A DNA stretch of 64,000 nucleotides from SB21 sp964415295 (GTDB taxonomy: Bacteria; CLD3; SB21), in assembly GCA_964415295.1 (NCBI GenBank), contig CAYPYN010000002.1:248001-312000 (forward strand). The letters run 5' to 3'. This document shows, piece by piece, positions 1 to 11,249 of this stretch. A program made the translations under genes and the position numbers. The notes below the pieces were generated by a model, which did not search any database, was not told the origin of the DNA, and saw only the letters and a list, made by a program, of their open reading frames with translations. Numbering within the stretch: position 1 is the stretch's first letter; each line of letters begins with the position of its first letter.

Positions 1-101
1 AATCCAAAGATCATGGTGGATAGATTGCGGCTGAGAGCGGTCAGACTTGCTTTGACGTAGGTCTTTAACGCGCGCAGGTGGCTGTATGGTCTGCCGGTCA
101 T
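1..101 (-). CDS. ABC-2 type transporter permease, N-terminal fragment
   Basis: The first 33 codons are visible, starting at an ATG at 101 and running off the window. They read MTGRPYSHLRALKTYVKASL and continue with a basic, amphipathic stretch before a hydrophobic start, as in the cytoplasmic N-terminus of ABC-2 exporter permeases. The start lies one base after the TAG stop of the ATPase gene, so the two are translationally coupled. The role as membrane partner of the ATPase is inferred from position; the conserved part of the protein is outside the window. Confidence 0.6.
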   Translation of the reverse strand, partial: MTGRPYSHLRALKTYVKASLTALSRNLSTMIFG

Positions 102-102
102 A

Positions 103-870
103 CTACTCCTCCCTCAAGTCTTTACCGGTGAGCTCCAGGAAAACATCCTCAAGACTGGCTTCTTTCATGGCCTTGGGACGCCTGAATCCTGTGCGTACCA
201 AATCGTGAATCAATTCGTCCGGCGAACCGATCTTTACGATCTTCCCTTCGTCCATGATCCCGACCCGGTCGCAGAGATATTCGGCTTCGTCGAGATAATG
301 GGTCGTCATCAGAACGGTCGTCCCGTTTTTTCGTATCTCACGAATCAGCTCCCATAGATTTCGCCGAGCCTGAGGGTCCAGACCGACGGTCGGTTCATCC
401 AGAAAAATGATCTTAGGATCATTGACCAGTGTTGTGGAAAGGGAGAATCGTTGTTTTTGTCCTCCGGATAATTTATCCACACGGGAATGGGCCTTATCTT
501 CCAGTCCCATTTTTTTCAGAAGTTCGATCGGCCGAATGTTCGTTTGGTAAAGGCCTGCAAACAATTCAAGAATTTCGGTCAGTTTCAGGTTGGGATAATA
601 ACCGGATTCCTGCAATTGCACGCCGATCTGCTGTTTGATCCGATCGCGGTCTCCATCGAGGCTTATGCCGTTGATTATGACATCGCCGCCGTCCTTGGAT
701 CGAAGTGTTTCCATGATCTCGAGAGTCGTGGTTTTTCCGGCGCCGTTGGGACCCAGCAGCCCGAATATCTCTCCTTCGAATACATCGAAATGGATGCCAC
801 GCACCGCCTGAAGATCACCGTAGGATTTCTTCAGATCCCTGACTTGTATGATTTTATTTTCTTTTATCAT
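103..870 (-). CDS. ABC transporter ATP-binding protein (ABC-2 / drug-export type)
   Basis: This 255-residue protein is a complete ABC ATPase. Walker A (GPNGAGKT) is at residues 40-47, the signature LSGGQ at 134-138, and Walker B (IIFLDEP) at 154-160, followed by the D-loop GLD and the switch histidine in TTH. A short C-terminal tail follows. The single domain and overall pattern match the CcmA/NatA/DrrA-type ATPases that drive ABC-2 exporters. It would power export of an unknown substrate together with the permease that starts one base downstream. It lies downstream of a terminator that closes the ATP synthase operon, so it is probably a separate transcription unit. Substrate is unknown. Confidence 0.9.
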   Translation of the reverse strand: MIKENKIIQVRDLKKSYGDLQAVRGIHFDVFEGEIFGLLGPNGAGKTTTLEIMETLRSKDGGDVIINGISLDGDRDRIKQQIGVQLQESGYYPNLKLTEILELFAGLYQTNIRPIELLKKMGLEDKAHSRVDKLSGGQKQRFSLSTTLVNDPKIIFLDEPTVGLDPQARRNLWELIREIRKNGTTVLMTTHYLDEAEYLCDRVGIMDEGKIVKIGSPDELIHDLVRTGFRRPKAMKEASLEDVFLELTGKDLREE

Positions 871-954
871 TTTTGGCTATCGATCAGCATAGACCTCGGC
901 CTGGGCATGCTTTCGCAAAGATTATCCAGCGTCTTCATGGTAAACAAACATGCA

Positions 955-990
955 AATGAAAAACCCCATGAATGCATTCCATGGGGCCTT
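955..990 (-). terminator. Rho-independent terminator of the ATP synthase operon
   Basis: A near-perfect palindrome at 964-986 (CCCCATG arm, AATGCATTC centre, CATGGGG arm) is followed on the minus strand by a run of five T. It lies about 30 bases after the atpC stop and before the ABC transporter gene, so it should end the atp transcript. Confidence 0.8.
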
Positions 991-1015
991 CTTTATTCTT
1001 TCGGTCTTGATACAT

Positions 1016-1432
1016 CTATGAGTGCTTAGCGCGCCTGGATGCGATCTCCAAACGATTCTCCGCTCTCAGCAGTGCCTGATAAGCCTGATCCACGTCATAA
1101 CTGGAACGGTCTTCCAAACGTTTGCGCGCGCGTTCGTGAGACAACTTGGCGCGGTTGATATCGATATCGGCGGCTTTTTCGCACGTTTCGGCGAGGACAC
1201 GGACTTTGTTGTCTTCCACATCCAGAAAACCTCCGCCGACGGCATAATACTCTTCATAGCCGTCGGAATGAATGAGCCTCATTTCTCCGATCTTGATCGA
1301 TGAGATGAAAGCGGTGTGGTTTTTCAGGATCTCAAAACCGCCGCTGATACCCGGCGCCGCGATCCCAATAACGTCCCCGTCAAAAACCACTCGCTGCGGC
1401 GTGATGACCTCTACATGAAAAGTTTTTTCCAT
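1016..1432 (-). CDS. atpC: F1Fo ATP synthase subunit epsilon
   Basis: A 138-residue epsilon subunit of the F1 central stalk. The N-terminal beta-sandwich domain starts with the usual pattern of a Phe-His-Val-Glu-Val-Ile-Thr-Pro strand and contains the GG-x2-I-x5-HTAF-type turn near residues 29-40. The second half (about 90-138) is the charged two-helix domain that can regulate ATPase activity. It is the last gene of the operon, 35 bases after atpD, and is followed by a terminator. Length is normal for the family. Assignment is secure from sequence and from context next to atpD. Confidence 0.96.
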   Translation of the reverse strand: MEKTFHVEVITPQRVVFDGDVIGIAAPGISGGFEILKNHTAFISSIKIGEMRLIHSDGYEEYYAVGGGFLDVEDNKVRVLAETCEKAADIDINRAKLSHERARKRLEDRSSYDVDQAYQALLRAENRLEIASRRAKHS

Positions 1433-1467
1433 AATAATCCTGTTTTAATCAGTTAACGGCACAAAGA

Positions 1468-2892
<1,425 letters not shown>

Positions 2893-2932
2893 TTATGTTT
2901 AAAAATTTTTCCGTTATTTCGTACGTTAAGAC

Positions 2933-3820
2933 TTACTTCTGCAAAGCCTCGGCGCCGCTCACCACTTCGAGAATTTCCTTCGTAATGGCCGCCTGGCGGG
3001 CGCGGTTGTAATTGAGAGACAATGTCTGGATCATCTCCCCGGCATTCTCCGTTGCGGAATCCATCGCGGTCATTCGAGCGCCCATTTCTGCCGCAAACGA
3101 TTCAAGCAAAATTCGCCACATCTGAACGCTGAGGTGTTTGGGAATCAGCGTATTGATGATCTCATACTGTGACGGCTCATAGATATAGTCGGTCTCGATC
3201 TTATAACCGTGGTTCTCGCTTTCAACTTTTTCCGGTTCCACCGGCAGCAGTTTCTCCAGGATCAGATTCTGCTGGAGCGCGGATTTGAATTCGTTGTAGA
3301 TAACGTATACTTCGTCCGCCTTCTCTTCGTTGTATTCTTTGACGCAGGCGTTAATAATGTCCGCCGCATTGGTGATACTCATATGATTGAAAAAATTATA
3401 AAAGCGTCCGGCCAGTTTGAATGACCGCTTGAAAAAATATTCATCGCCTTTTTTACCCACCGTGACCAGTTTCAGACGGCCCTGATCGTGGAAAGACTTG
3501 AATTCGTTGGCCAAAAGCGCATTGACCTTTCGAATGATATTGCTGTTAAACGCGCCGCAGAGCGAACGGTCCGCCGTGACAACCACCAGCAGTACGTTCT
3601 TGACATCGCGTTTGCTGATCAGGGGGTTCTGTTTGGCCACTTCGTTATTGGCCAGGTGTTTGATCAAAGCGCCCAATTTATACGCATAAGGCCGTGCGGA
3701 GATAATGTTATCCTGTGCGCGGCGCAACTTGGCGGCCGCAACCATCTTCATGGCCTTGGTGATCTTTTGAGTGCTCTTGACGCTGACGATGCGCCTTTTG
3801 ATCTCGCGTAATGTCGCCAT
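2933..3820 (-). CDS. atpG: F1Fo ATP synthase subunit gamma
   Basis: A 295-residue gamma subunit. It opens with the family N-terminus MATLREIKRRI followed by the SVKSTQKITKAMKMVAAAKL-type coiled-coil helix, and ends with the matching helix (RMTAMDSATENA, then SLNYNRARQAAITKEI). These two helices form the rotating shaft inside the alpha3beta3 ring. In most operons atpG directly follows atpA. Here three small lipoprotein genes separate them, and atpG starts six bases after the last of these. Confidence 0.97.
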   Translation of the reverse strand: MATLREIKRRIVSVKSTQKITKAMKMVAAAKLRRAQDNIISARPYAYKLGALIKHLANNEVAKQNPLISKRDVKNVLLVVVTADRSLCGAFNSNIIRKVNALLANEFKSFHDQGRLKLVTVGKKGDEYFFKRSFKLAGRFYNFFNHMSITNAADIINACVKEYNEEKADEVYVIYNEFKSALQQNLILEKLLPVEPEKVESENHGYKIETDYIYEPSQYEIINTLIPKHLSVQMWRILLESFAAEMGARMTAMDSATENAGEMIQTLSLNYNRARQAAITKEILEVVSGAEALQK

Positions 3821-3826
3821 AATTCC

Positions 3827-4183
3827 TTATTGATTTTTTTCTGTTTCTTTTTCGTTCAGGCTTCTTAAGGTTTCCGTTTCGATCGCTTTTTTGAGCAGGC
3901 TGTCCAGGGACGCATGGGAGACCGGGTCTTTTTTCAGATGCATCAGCGCCTTCTTGAAATCGGCCGAAGTCGTTCCGAATTCCTTGAGGATACGATCCAG
4001 CGAAGTATCAGGAAAAGCCTCAGGACGTCCGTACGTTTTCATAAGTCCGTCTTCTTGCAGTGCCGCAATATACATGGTTACCACGGCGTCTACCGGCAGG
4101 GCTTTGGCCTCTTTGGATTTGGGCTGGCATCCAGACAATAAAAGAAAACCCAACCCGGCTATGATGGCTCCCTTGAACATCAT
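3827..4183 (-). CDS. Small lipoprotein 3 of the atpA-atpG insert
   Basis: A 118-residue predicted lipoprotein. A hydrophobic signal is followed by the lipobox LLSGC with Cys19. The mature part is mostly helical and charged. It carries the shared pattern G-[FT]-[ST]-x2-DFK-x7-KD at residues 70-86, which also occurs at almost the same position in the two genes before it, so the three are paralogues. The gene starts two bases after lipoprotein 2 and ends six bases before atpG, so it is cotranscribed with the ATP synthase. Layout resembles the small DUF4296-type lipoproteins of Bacteroidota, from memory and not verified. Function unknown. Confidence 0.75.
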   Translation of the reverse strand: MMFKGAIIAGLGFLLLSGCQPKSKEAKALPVDAVVTMYIAALQEDGLMKTYGRPEAFPDTSLDRILKEFGTTSADFKKALMHLKKDPVSHASLDSLLKKAIETETLRSLNEKETEKNQ

Positions 4184-4185
4184 GA

Positions 4186-4557
4186 CTAAGGCGCAGCCTT
4201 TCTAACGCTGTCGGCGCCAGGTACTTTTTCACCTTCTTTTAAGGTTTTAGACGATTTATCGCTCAGATATTGCAGCGAACGGTCGTCGAATTTCTTCTTC
4301 AGATCCGGATCTTTGTTGATCAGATGATACGTGTGTTTGAAATCGTCCGGCGTAAATCCAAAAGGCTTAAGAAAAGGTTCAAGCTCTTCTTTGGTCGCTT
4401 CTGCCGGCGACTGATGTTTTTTCATAAAAGCATCATCGGCAAAGATAGTGAACCAGATGTTAACATAGGTCTCCATCGGTATTTCTTTTGGCGGTTTGCT
4501 GCATCCGGCTATAAAGATCAATACAGCCAACGGCATCCATATCCTTCTGAATTTCAT
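4186..4557 (-). CDS. Small lipoprotein 2 of the atpA-atpG insert
   Basis: A 123-residue predicted lipoprotein with the lipobox FIAGC (Cys19), then a Pro-rich start (SKPPKEIP) and a helical, charged mature chain. The paralogue signature G-[FT]-[ST]-x2-DFK-x7-KD spans residues 67-83, within two or three residues of its place in the neighbouring lipoproteins. It follows lipoprotein 1 by 32 bases. Its placement inside the ATP synthase operon, between atpA and atpG, suggests co-expression with F1Fo. A periplasmic or outer-membrane location makes direct contact with the cytosolic F1 head impossible. Function unknown. Confidence 0.75.
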   Translation of the reverse strand: MKFRRIWMPLAVLIFIAGCSKPPKEIPMETYVNIWFTIFADDAFMKKHQSPAEATKEELEPFLKPFGFTPDDFKHTYHLINKDPDLKKKFDDRSLQYLSDKSSKTLKEGEKVPGADSVRKAAP

Positions 4558-4589
4558 AGCTGATCCTTTTTTGTGAAAAAATCCTATGA

Positions 4590-5020
4590 TTATTTGGTTT
4601 CCGCCTTTTGTTCCATTTGTTTATCCAGCTCGCCCAGCATTTTACTTATCGATTCGGCATCGAGACCTTGCGCTTTCAGCTCTTCCTCCAGCATCACGCG
4701 GGTGAAAGCCTTACCCAGTTCAGGATCTTCCTTAACGATCTTGTTGATCGCATCACCTATGCCTTTTGCCTTTTCCATGTCTTTGTCGTACAATTCGGCG
4801 GTATACTTGAAATCTTCACCGGAAAAGCCCTCAGCTTTGGCAAACGGAGCTACCACTTCGACCGCCACATCTTTCGGGTTCTCCGAAGTATTGGTCTTTT
4901 TCTCGACAAGCATCTTCATCATGATCCTGGCCATTTTCTCTACGGGCACTTCTTTGGGTCCGCAGGCCAAGGTCCAGAAAGAAAGACCCGTGACGGCGGC
5001 GAGGGTGATTAATTGTTTCA

Positions 5021-5021
<1 letters not shown>
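4590..5021 (-). CDS. Small lipoprotein 1 of the atpA-atpG insert
   Basis: A 143-residue predicted lipoprotein, with a signal ending in the slightly atypical lipobox TLAC (Cys20). The signature G-[FT]-[ST]-x2-DFK-x7-KD is at residues 65-81. It has a longer, Lys/Glu-rich C-terminal helix than its two paralogues. Its ATG overlaps the TAA stop of atpA by one base (TAATG), so translation is coupled to atpA. This coupling makes it a stable part of the operon rather than a passing insertion. Function unknown. Confidence 0.75.
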
Positions 5022-6544
<1,523 letters not shown>

Positions 6545-6601
6545 AATACCTATCCTCTTAAAATGATGTATGTTTATTTATAAAAATTTCCACGGTTTTA
6601 C

Positions 6602-7138
6602 TTAGTTCGAAAAACGTTCCCGCAATTTTTCAAGCTGACGGCGGACCGATCCGTCAATGACGGTATCCCCGATTCTCACCATGAATCCTCCCACCAGTGC
6701 GGGATCCTTGGTGAAACGTAACTGCGGCTTCTTGCCGGTTAAAGCTTCCAGTTTTCGGGTAAGGGTTTCGATCTGCTTGGAGTCCAGATCTACGACCGAA
6801 ATCACGTCGGCCTGAACGAGTCCTAACTGTTCATTGCGCAAGGCAACAAATTCTTCGATGATCTCTTCCAGGATATCCTCGCGGTTCTTGGAACACAGCA
6901 CGTCGATGAAGTCCAGTGTTTCCTTGGACAATTTATCTTTGAAGAGAGCAAGGAAAGTATTCTTCTTTTGCTGATGGTTGATAATAGGGTTTTTCAAGAA
7001 TGTTCTCAGTTCACCGGATTGGCCGATGGCTTGATGGAGGTACAGCACATCCTCGTGTACCTTATCCAAAATTTTCTTGTCGTTGGCCATACCCAGTAGA
7101 GCATGCGCATAGCGGTGAGCGGTTTTCTTATTTTTCAT
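6602..7138 (-). CDS. atpH: F1Fo ATP synthase subunit delta
   Basis: A 178-residue delta subunit (OSCP family) that links the peripheral stalk to the top of F1. It opens with an Arg-Tyr-Ala-x-Ala-Leu helix and ends with the family pattern DPALVGGFMVRIGDTVIDGS followed by a Leu/Arg-rich terminal helix. Length is typical. It lies between atpF and atpA, the standard order. Confidence 0.95.
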   Translation of the reverse strand: MKNKKTAHRYAHALLGMANDKKILDKVHEDVLYLHQAIGQSGELRTFLKNPIINHQQKKNTFLALFKDKLSKETLDFIDVLCSKNREDILEEIIEEFVALRNEQLGLVQADVISVVDLDSKQIETLTRKLEALTGKKPQLRFTKDPALVGGFMVRIGDTVIDGSVRRQLEKLRERFSN

Positions 7139-7189
7139 GGATCCGAATTTCCTTCATGCCTCTTGTAAACGTGATTCAGGTCCGTTTCC

Positions 7190-7738
7190 TTAATTCTTTC
7201 CGGACGGAATTTCCTTAATAAAATCGTCAACCAGTTTCTTATGCTTGTCGGCATCCAGATTGGCTGCAATGATCTTACCGGCGGCCTGCACAGCCATACC
7301 GGCCACTTCGCCTTTTAAGTAAGCGAGAGCGGTGTTCTTTTCATTTTCAATTTCTTTTTTGGCGGTCGCAACCAGTTTTGCCGCTTCGATCTTGGCCTGT
7401 TCCGTAATCTCATTTTTTAGTTTATCGGCGGTCTCTTTGGCCTTGCGGGCGATGTCCTGAGCTTCACGCTCGGCCTGTGCCAGAACCTCATTATTCTTTG
7501 CGATCAGACCTTCCGCATCGCGGCGGGCTCTTTCCGCTTCTTCCAGCGAACTCTTGATCTTCTCTTCGCGTTCCTGCAGGGCTTTGATGATCGGTTTCCA
7601 CGCAAAACGGCCCAGAAGGACCAACAACAATCCAAAAGTGATAAGGGTCCAGATAATCAGTCCCGGATCGATATCGAGCAAACCGCCTTTATGTTCGCCT
7701 TCACCTAAAAGAATAAAGGCCATAAACAGTGTTTTCAT
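7190..7738 (-). CDS. atpF: F1Fo ATP synthase subunit b
   Basis: A 182-residue b subunit: one N-terminal membrane helix (about residues 25-45, with FAWKPI at its end) and a long charged coiled coil rich in Ala, Lys and Glu. The pattern AWKPIIKALQEREEKI is characteristic of the family. It anchors the peripheral stalk in the inner membrane. A single b gene is present, so the stalk is probably a b2 homodimer. About 20 residues precede the helix, so a start a little downstream is possible. Confidence 0.95.
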   Translation of the reverse strand: MKTLFMAFILLGEGEHKGGLLDIDPGLIIWTLITFGLLLVLLGRFAWKPIIKALQEREEKIKSSLEEAERARRDAEGLIAKNNEVLAQAEREAQDIARKAKETADKLKNEITEQAKIEAAKLVATAKKEIENEKNTALAYLKGEVAGMAVQAAGKIIAANLDADKHKKLVDDFIKEIPSGKN

Positions 7739-7793
7739 AGGTCTTTCGTTTAAAAGATTTAGATGATGATGTAAAATAACCAGCGCATTAAGC

Positions 7794-7818
7794 GATGGGA
7801 GGTATGAACGCTCCCACC
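7794..7818 (-). promoter_or_regulatory. Stem-loop between atpE and atpF
   Basis: An 8-base stem with one G-U pair on the minus strand (GGTGGGAG and CTCCCATC) and a 9-base loop lies about 20 bases after the atpE stop. No T-run follows, so it is not a standard terminator. A stable hairpin here could protect the atpE message end. That would fit the need for many c subunits per complex, but this is inference. Confidence 0.4.
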
Positions 7819-7838
7819 GCCGCGCAATTGGTCACTAA

Positions 7839-8066
7839 TTATTTCAACGCCATCAAGATACAGATAACTTCCGCAAAAAGGGCAACTCCCTCGATGAGAG
7901 CGGCCGCAATGATCATCGTCGTTCTCAGATCGCCCGCAGCTTCCGGCTGACGCGCAGCGCCTTCCAGAGCCGACGCGGCCAATTTACCGATACCGAGACC
8001 AGCACCCAACACGGCCAGACCAGCGCCGAGACCTGCACCCAAAAATCCTAATCCTGTAGCTTCCAT
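7839..8066 (-). CDS. atpE: F1Fo ATP synthase subunit c (proton type)
   Basis: A 75-residue c-ring protein with two membrane helices joined by the polar loop ARQPEA (38-43). The ion-binding carboxylate is Glu59. The residue after it is Gly60 rather than Ser or Thr, and the helix-1 position that is Gln in sodium rings is Ile26. Both changes argue for proton rather than sodium coupling. A second acidic residue, Glu66, lies one and a half turns further on. A strong GGAGG ribosome site lies nine bases before the ATG, fitting the need for high c expression. Confidence 0.96.
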   Translation of the reverse strand: MEATGLGFLGAGLGAGLAVLGAGLGIGKLAASALEGAARQPEAAGDLRTTMIIAAALIEGVALFAEVICILMALK

Positions 8067-8136
8067 TTGAAATTCCTCCGTTAAATGAAGTGATGAATGA
8101 GTTTAAATTAAGTTGTTTTGTTGATTTCCTAAAATT

Positions 8137-9069
8137 CTAATGATGACCCGCTTCCGCATGATGCTCTTCATGCCCGCTGTGAAGCGCCATACCGATGAAG
8201 ATGGCGGACAGCAAGGTGAAAACGTAGGCCTGCAAAAACGCTACAAACAGTTCGAGCATATAGATGAACAACGACATCGGTATGGATACAAAGATCCCGA
8301 CCAATACCGACTTCAGAACGAAGATCAACCCGATCAAGGAAAGGATCACGACGTGACCCGCGGTCATATTGGCAAAAAGTCGGATGCAGAGCGCGAAAGG
8401 TTTTGTGAAGAGCCCGATGAACTCCACCGGCACCATGATCACGATCAGAACCGCTTTCATCGCTATATTCATATCCATTTGATCAATACCGCCCATGAGA
8501 TGTCTGAAATAGCCGATCACACCCTGGGACTTCATCGCCGCATACTGCGTCACGAAAAAGGTGCAAACCGCCAGTGTTGCCGTAACAGCAATATTGCCGG
8601 TGGCCGTGGAACCGTAGGGAATGAGGCCGAGAAGATTACAGAACAAAATGAAGAAAAAGACGGTAAGGAAATAATTAATGTAGGTATCGGTCTTCTCACC
8701 GAAGTTAGGCCGTACGATCTCTTCCCTGATGAAAACAATAATAGACTCGAAAAAGTTATACAAGCCTCTGGGAATGAGTTTGGGACGGGCCAGTACGGTA
8801 AAGACCAAAAGCAAAAGTACCGCCACCATCCACATCATGACGACATGTTTGGACGGCGAAAGATCGATCGTCATCCCGCCGATTTGAATGGGATCGAAAT
8901 GAGGCAGTTTGACCACGCCAAAAAAAGGCAGTTCGAGTTCACGGGAATTGGTGATGTGATGGAGGATGGTTCCGCCGATGTCCACTTTCCCGGCTTCTTC
9001 GGCCGCCTTTCCGGCGGCTTTTGCCCCTTCGTGCTGGGCGTGGGGATCTTGCAGTAAATTCAGTAACAT
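8137..9069 (-). CDS. atpB: F1Fo ATP synthase subunit a
   Basis: A 310-residue a subunit with about five or six membrane helices. The essential arginine is in the motif RLFANMTAGH, Arg230 by this start, and the final helix carries the usual polar residues facing the c ring. The roughly 70-residue N-terminal extension before the first helix, rich in Ala, Lys and His, and the His-rich tail (GHEEHHAEAGHH) are as in FCB-group a subunits. It forms the half-channels for proton passage. The gene follows the AtpI-like gene and precedes atpE. Confidence 0.96.
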   Translation of the reverse strand: MLLNLLQDPHAQHEGAKAAGKAAEEAGKVDIGGTILHHITNSRELELPFFGVVKLPHFDPIQIGGMTIDLSPSKHVVMMWMVAVLLLLVFTVLARPKLIPRGLYNFFESIIVFIREEIVRPNFGEKTDTYINYFLTVFFFILFCNLLGLIPYGSTATGNIAVTATLAVCTFFVTQYAAMKSQGVIGYFRHLMGGIDQMDMNIAMKAVLIVIMVPVEFIGLFTKPFALCIRLFANMTAGHVVILSLIGLIFVLKSVLVGIFVSIPMSLFIYMLELFVAFLQAYVFTLLSAIFIGMALHSGHEEHHAEAGHH

Positions 9070-9154
9070 GCGTTTTATATTCCTGTTTTATTCCGCCGGT
9101 GGCGGGTGTCTGTAAAATTCGCTTATCGTAATAATCCCGGCCATTCTTTTTGGA

Positions 9155-9538
9155 TCAGCTCTTGATCACCTTCTTCAATTGGAGCCCTCGATTGATAAAA
9201 TAGAGCTCGACCATTTGAAACAGGAGATAATAAATGCCAAACGTGACAATGAACAATTTGATATCAATATCCACCAGTTTTACCAATATCACAATCAGGA
9301 TCCCGATCAGCAGCATCCGCAGGCCCATGCCGCCCATCACAATGCCCAGAAAGAGTTTCATCGATTTCTTAAAGGCCCACAGTGTCATGTAAAAACCGGC
9401 CAGAACGTGCACGACGGCCAACCCGCAGGCGCTGAGAACAATCGTTACTTCGCTGTTTTCGGTCAGAAACGCATTGATGATGAAAAATACCACACACGTG
9501 ATCAATCCAACCGTCAGTAAAAAATATTTCTGGCTCAC
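9155..9538 (-). CDS. AtpI-like four-helix membrane protein
   Basis: A 127-residue protein with about four membrane helices (roughly 5-22, 30-52, 62-84 and 90-112) and a basic C-terminus. It has the size, topology and operon position (between atpZ and atpB) of AtpI, which helps c-ring assembly and is linked to magnesium handling. Sequence conservation in AtpI is low, so the call rests mainly on topology and place. Its start overlaps the atpZ stop by four bases, showing coupling. Confidence 0.65.
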   Translation of the reverse strand: MSQKYFLLTVGLITCVVFFIINAFLTENSEVTIVLSACGLAVVHVLAGFYMTLWAFKKSMKLFLGIVMGGMGLRMLLIGILIVILVKLVDIDIKLFIVTFGIYYLLFQMVELYFINRGLQLKKVIKS

Positions 9539-9804
9539 AACTTCGGATCTTCTTTTTTTGATGAACCCGGTTTCGGCAACCGCGAAACCATGCGATACAA
9601 ATTCACAAATCCGCCGATCAGACCTACGAAAACTCCGATAAGAACAAATACAAATTTCGTTTCAAACTTTTGATCCAGCCAGTGACCGAACCATGCCAAG
9701 AACCCCAGCGTAATGGCAAACTGCCACCCCCAAGTCATAAACGGTCCCAATTGACCCGCCGTATCGGCGAATTTCTTGAGGGGTTTTTGGTCTCCTTCTT
9801 TCAA
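9535..9804 (-). CDS. atpZ: AtpZ/AtpI family protein (ATPase gene 1)
   Basis: An 89-residue protein with two membrane helices. The family pattern is clear: a Gly-rich first helix (WGWQFAITLGFLAWFGHWLDQ), a short turn, then a helix containing GVFVGLIGGFVNLYRMV. AtpZ proteins are encoded at the head of many atp operons and pair with AtpI as a magnesium or calcium transporter or assembly factor. The gene lies two bases after the bactofilin stop and overlaps the next gene by four bases. Confidence 0.85.
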   Translation of the reverse strand: MKEGDQKPLKKFADTAGQLGPFMTWGWQFAITLGFLAWFGHWLDQKFETKFVFVLIGVFVGLIGGFVNLYRMVSRLPKPGSSKKEDPKL

Positions 9805-9806
9805 GA

Positions 9807-10217
9807 TCAGCCCTTTGCGATCTTCATCTCTCCCAAATTCGGATTATCCGTCAGTACCAGAGGCTTCTCTTTTGTTTCCTTCATGGAACATCGGCCTTCG
9901 AAGGTCGCGCCTTCGTCGACCACCAGCCGCCGGGCCCTGATATCGCCGGATACGCTCGACTTGGCCTCCATGACCAACTTATCCTGTGCAGACAAGTTGC
10001 CGTTTACCTTACCGCCGATCACAAGATTCTTCGCGTCGATATCTCCTTCCACGGCCCCGCTGGCGCCTATGGTCACAAGATCATGGCACACCACTTTTCC
10101 TTTGATCTCTCCTTCAATGCGAATACTCGAAGAAGCCGTGATCGTTCCAACAATCACTGTGCCGCGCCCGATCAGGTTGAGATTGGTACCGGATTGAATA
10201 TCGTTGTCTTTAGCCAT
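9807..10217 (-). CDS. Bactofilin (polymer-forming cytoskeletal protein)
   Basis: A 136-residue bactofilin starting at the ATG at 10217, preceded by GGCGGTGAAAAT. The core (about residues 12-110) is a right-handed beta-helix built of short repeats such as IRIEGEIKGKV, GAVEGDIDAKNLVIGGKVNG and SSVSGDIRARRLVVDEGATFEG. Bactofilins polymerise into membrane-linked filaments that place cell-wall enzymes. An open frame extends upstream but is antisense-like low-complexity sequence inside the M23 gene and is not used. It is 11 bases after the M23 peptidase gene, a common partnership. Its place at the head of the atp operon is typical of Bacteroidota relatives. Confidence 0.92.
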   Translation of the reverse strand: MAKDNDIQSGTNLNLIGRGTVIVGTITASSSIRIEGEIKGKVVCHDLVTIGASGAVEGDIDAKNLVIGGKVNGNLSAQDKLVMEAKSSVSGDIRARRLVVDEGATFEGRCSMKETKEKPLVLTDNPNLGEMKIAKG

Positions 10218-10228
10218 ATTTTCACCGC

Positions 10229-11146
10229 CTAATGACTCGCTGTGGATACTTTTAAAACATCTTGTAATTGCGGTATGAATTCCGCCGGATCCTGCGGCAT
10301 TCCGTCTTTCCAGATCTCGAAATGCAAATGCGTACCAGTGACCAACAGACCCGTTTTGCCGACCGTCGCTATCACATCTCCGCCTTTGACAAAAGAGCCC
10401 TCTCGGCACATCAGGTATTGGGCATGTTTGTAAACGGAGAAGTAACCGAATCCGTGATAGATGATCACCGTATTGCCAAAATCCGTAAGCCAATCGGCCA
10501 GCACAACCCAGCCGTCGGAAGCCGCTTTGATGGGCGCACCTTCCTCGGCGACAATATCGTAACCCCAATGTGTGCTGTTACCGAAAAGTTCATTCATTTG
10601 ATTGCCTTTAGAAAATCCCTGCGTAATGAAGCGGCTGTTCACCGGCATGATCGATGGTATGATCTTGGAATACATCAGATAATCCGACGGCGCCATTCTT
10701 TCCTGATCCATACCAACCAGAGAACTCTTGCCCATATTTTCATCAGCCGCGGGATACGTTTCTTGACTCTTGTCGGCAAAAGCCGTGTTCTTGGTATTTC
10801 CCGCAAGCCCGGTATCCGAAATGTTGCCCAATAGCCCGAATACCATCCGGATCTTCTCATTTTCCTGTTTGATCTGCCGATACTGCCTCTCAATTTGTTT
10901 GATTCGGGCATTATCGGCTACCAACTGCTCGTACTTCCTTTGAAGATCGTCGTAATAGAATATCTTGTACAAGTAGGCATAATAATATATCAAAGAGCCG
11001 GCCAGAAACAGGAGAAGTATTGAAATGAAACCCACTAAGATCTTAAGGCGGCTGGTGCGGATACGGAAACTTTTTGGATCGGAACTCGCATCAAACATCA
11101 CCAGCAATGTGATGTATTTATTAGAAGTTTTTTTTGCGCTCTGCAA
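10229..11146 (-). CDS. M23 family metallopeptidase (LytM domain) with membrane anchor
   Basis: A 305-residue peptidoglycan endopeptidase. One membrane helix (about 35-57) is followed by a coiled coil (about 68-105) and a LytM domain (about 175-295). The zinc ligands are His193 and Asp197 in THWGYD and His275 in HLHFE, with His241 and His273 as the other active-site histidines, so it should be active. It cuts peptide cross-links in the periplasm. Bactofilin-M23 pairs are known to act together in cell shape, and the bactofilin gene is directly downstream. A good promoter lies about 100 bases upstream. Confidence 0.92.
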   Translation of the reverse strand: MQSAKKTSNKYITLLVMFDASSDPKSFRIRTSRLKILVGFISILLLFLAGSLIYYYAYLYKIFYYDDLQRKYEQLVADNARIKQIERQYRQIKQENEKIRMVFGLLGNISDTGLAGNTKNTAFADKSQETYPAADENMGKSSLVGMDQERMAPSDYLMYSKIIPSIMPVNSRFITQGFSKGNQMNELFGNSTHWGYDIVAEEGAPIKAASDGWVVLADWLTDFGNTVIIYHGFGYFSVYKHAQYLMCREGSFVKGGDVIATVGKTGLLVTGTHLHFEIWKDGMPQDPAEFIPQLQDVLKVSTASH

Positions 11147-11249
11147 AATATTTTTCTCACATTCACGGAACTCGACTTCCGCAAGCGACTGGTATTTCTA
11201 ATAAAATCAATGGGTAAACAATAATTCCGACTTCTCACTTAAGGCCACG

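Noticed and set aside
7839..8066. Sodium-dependent ATP synthase
   Set aside because: The c subunit lacks the helix-1 Gln and the Ser/Thr after the binding Glu.
10218..10568. Longer frame in front of the bactofilin gene
   Set aside because: It overlaps the M23 peptidase gene, has no family features, and the bactofilin ATG at 10217 has a suitable upstream site.
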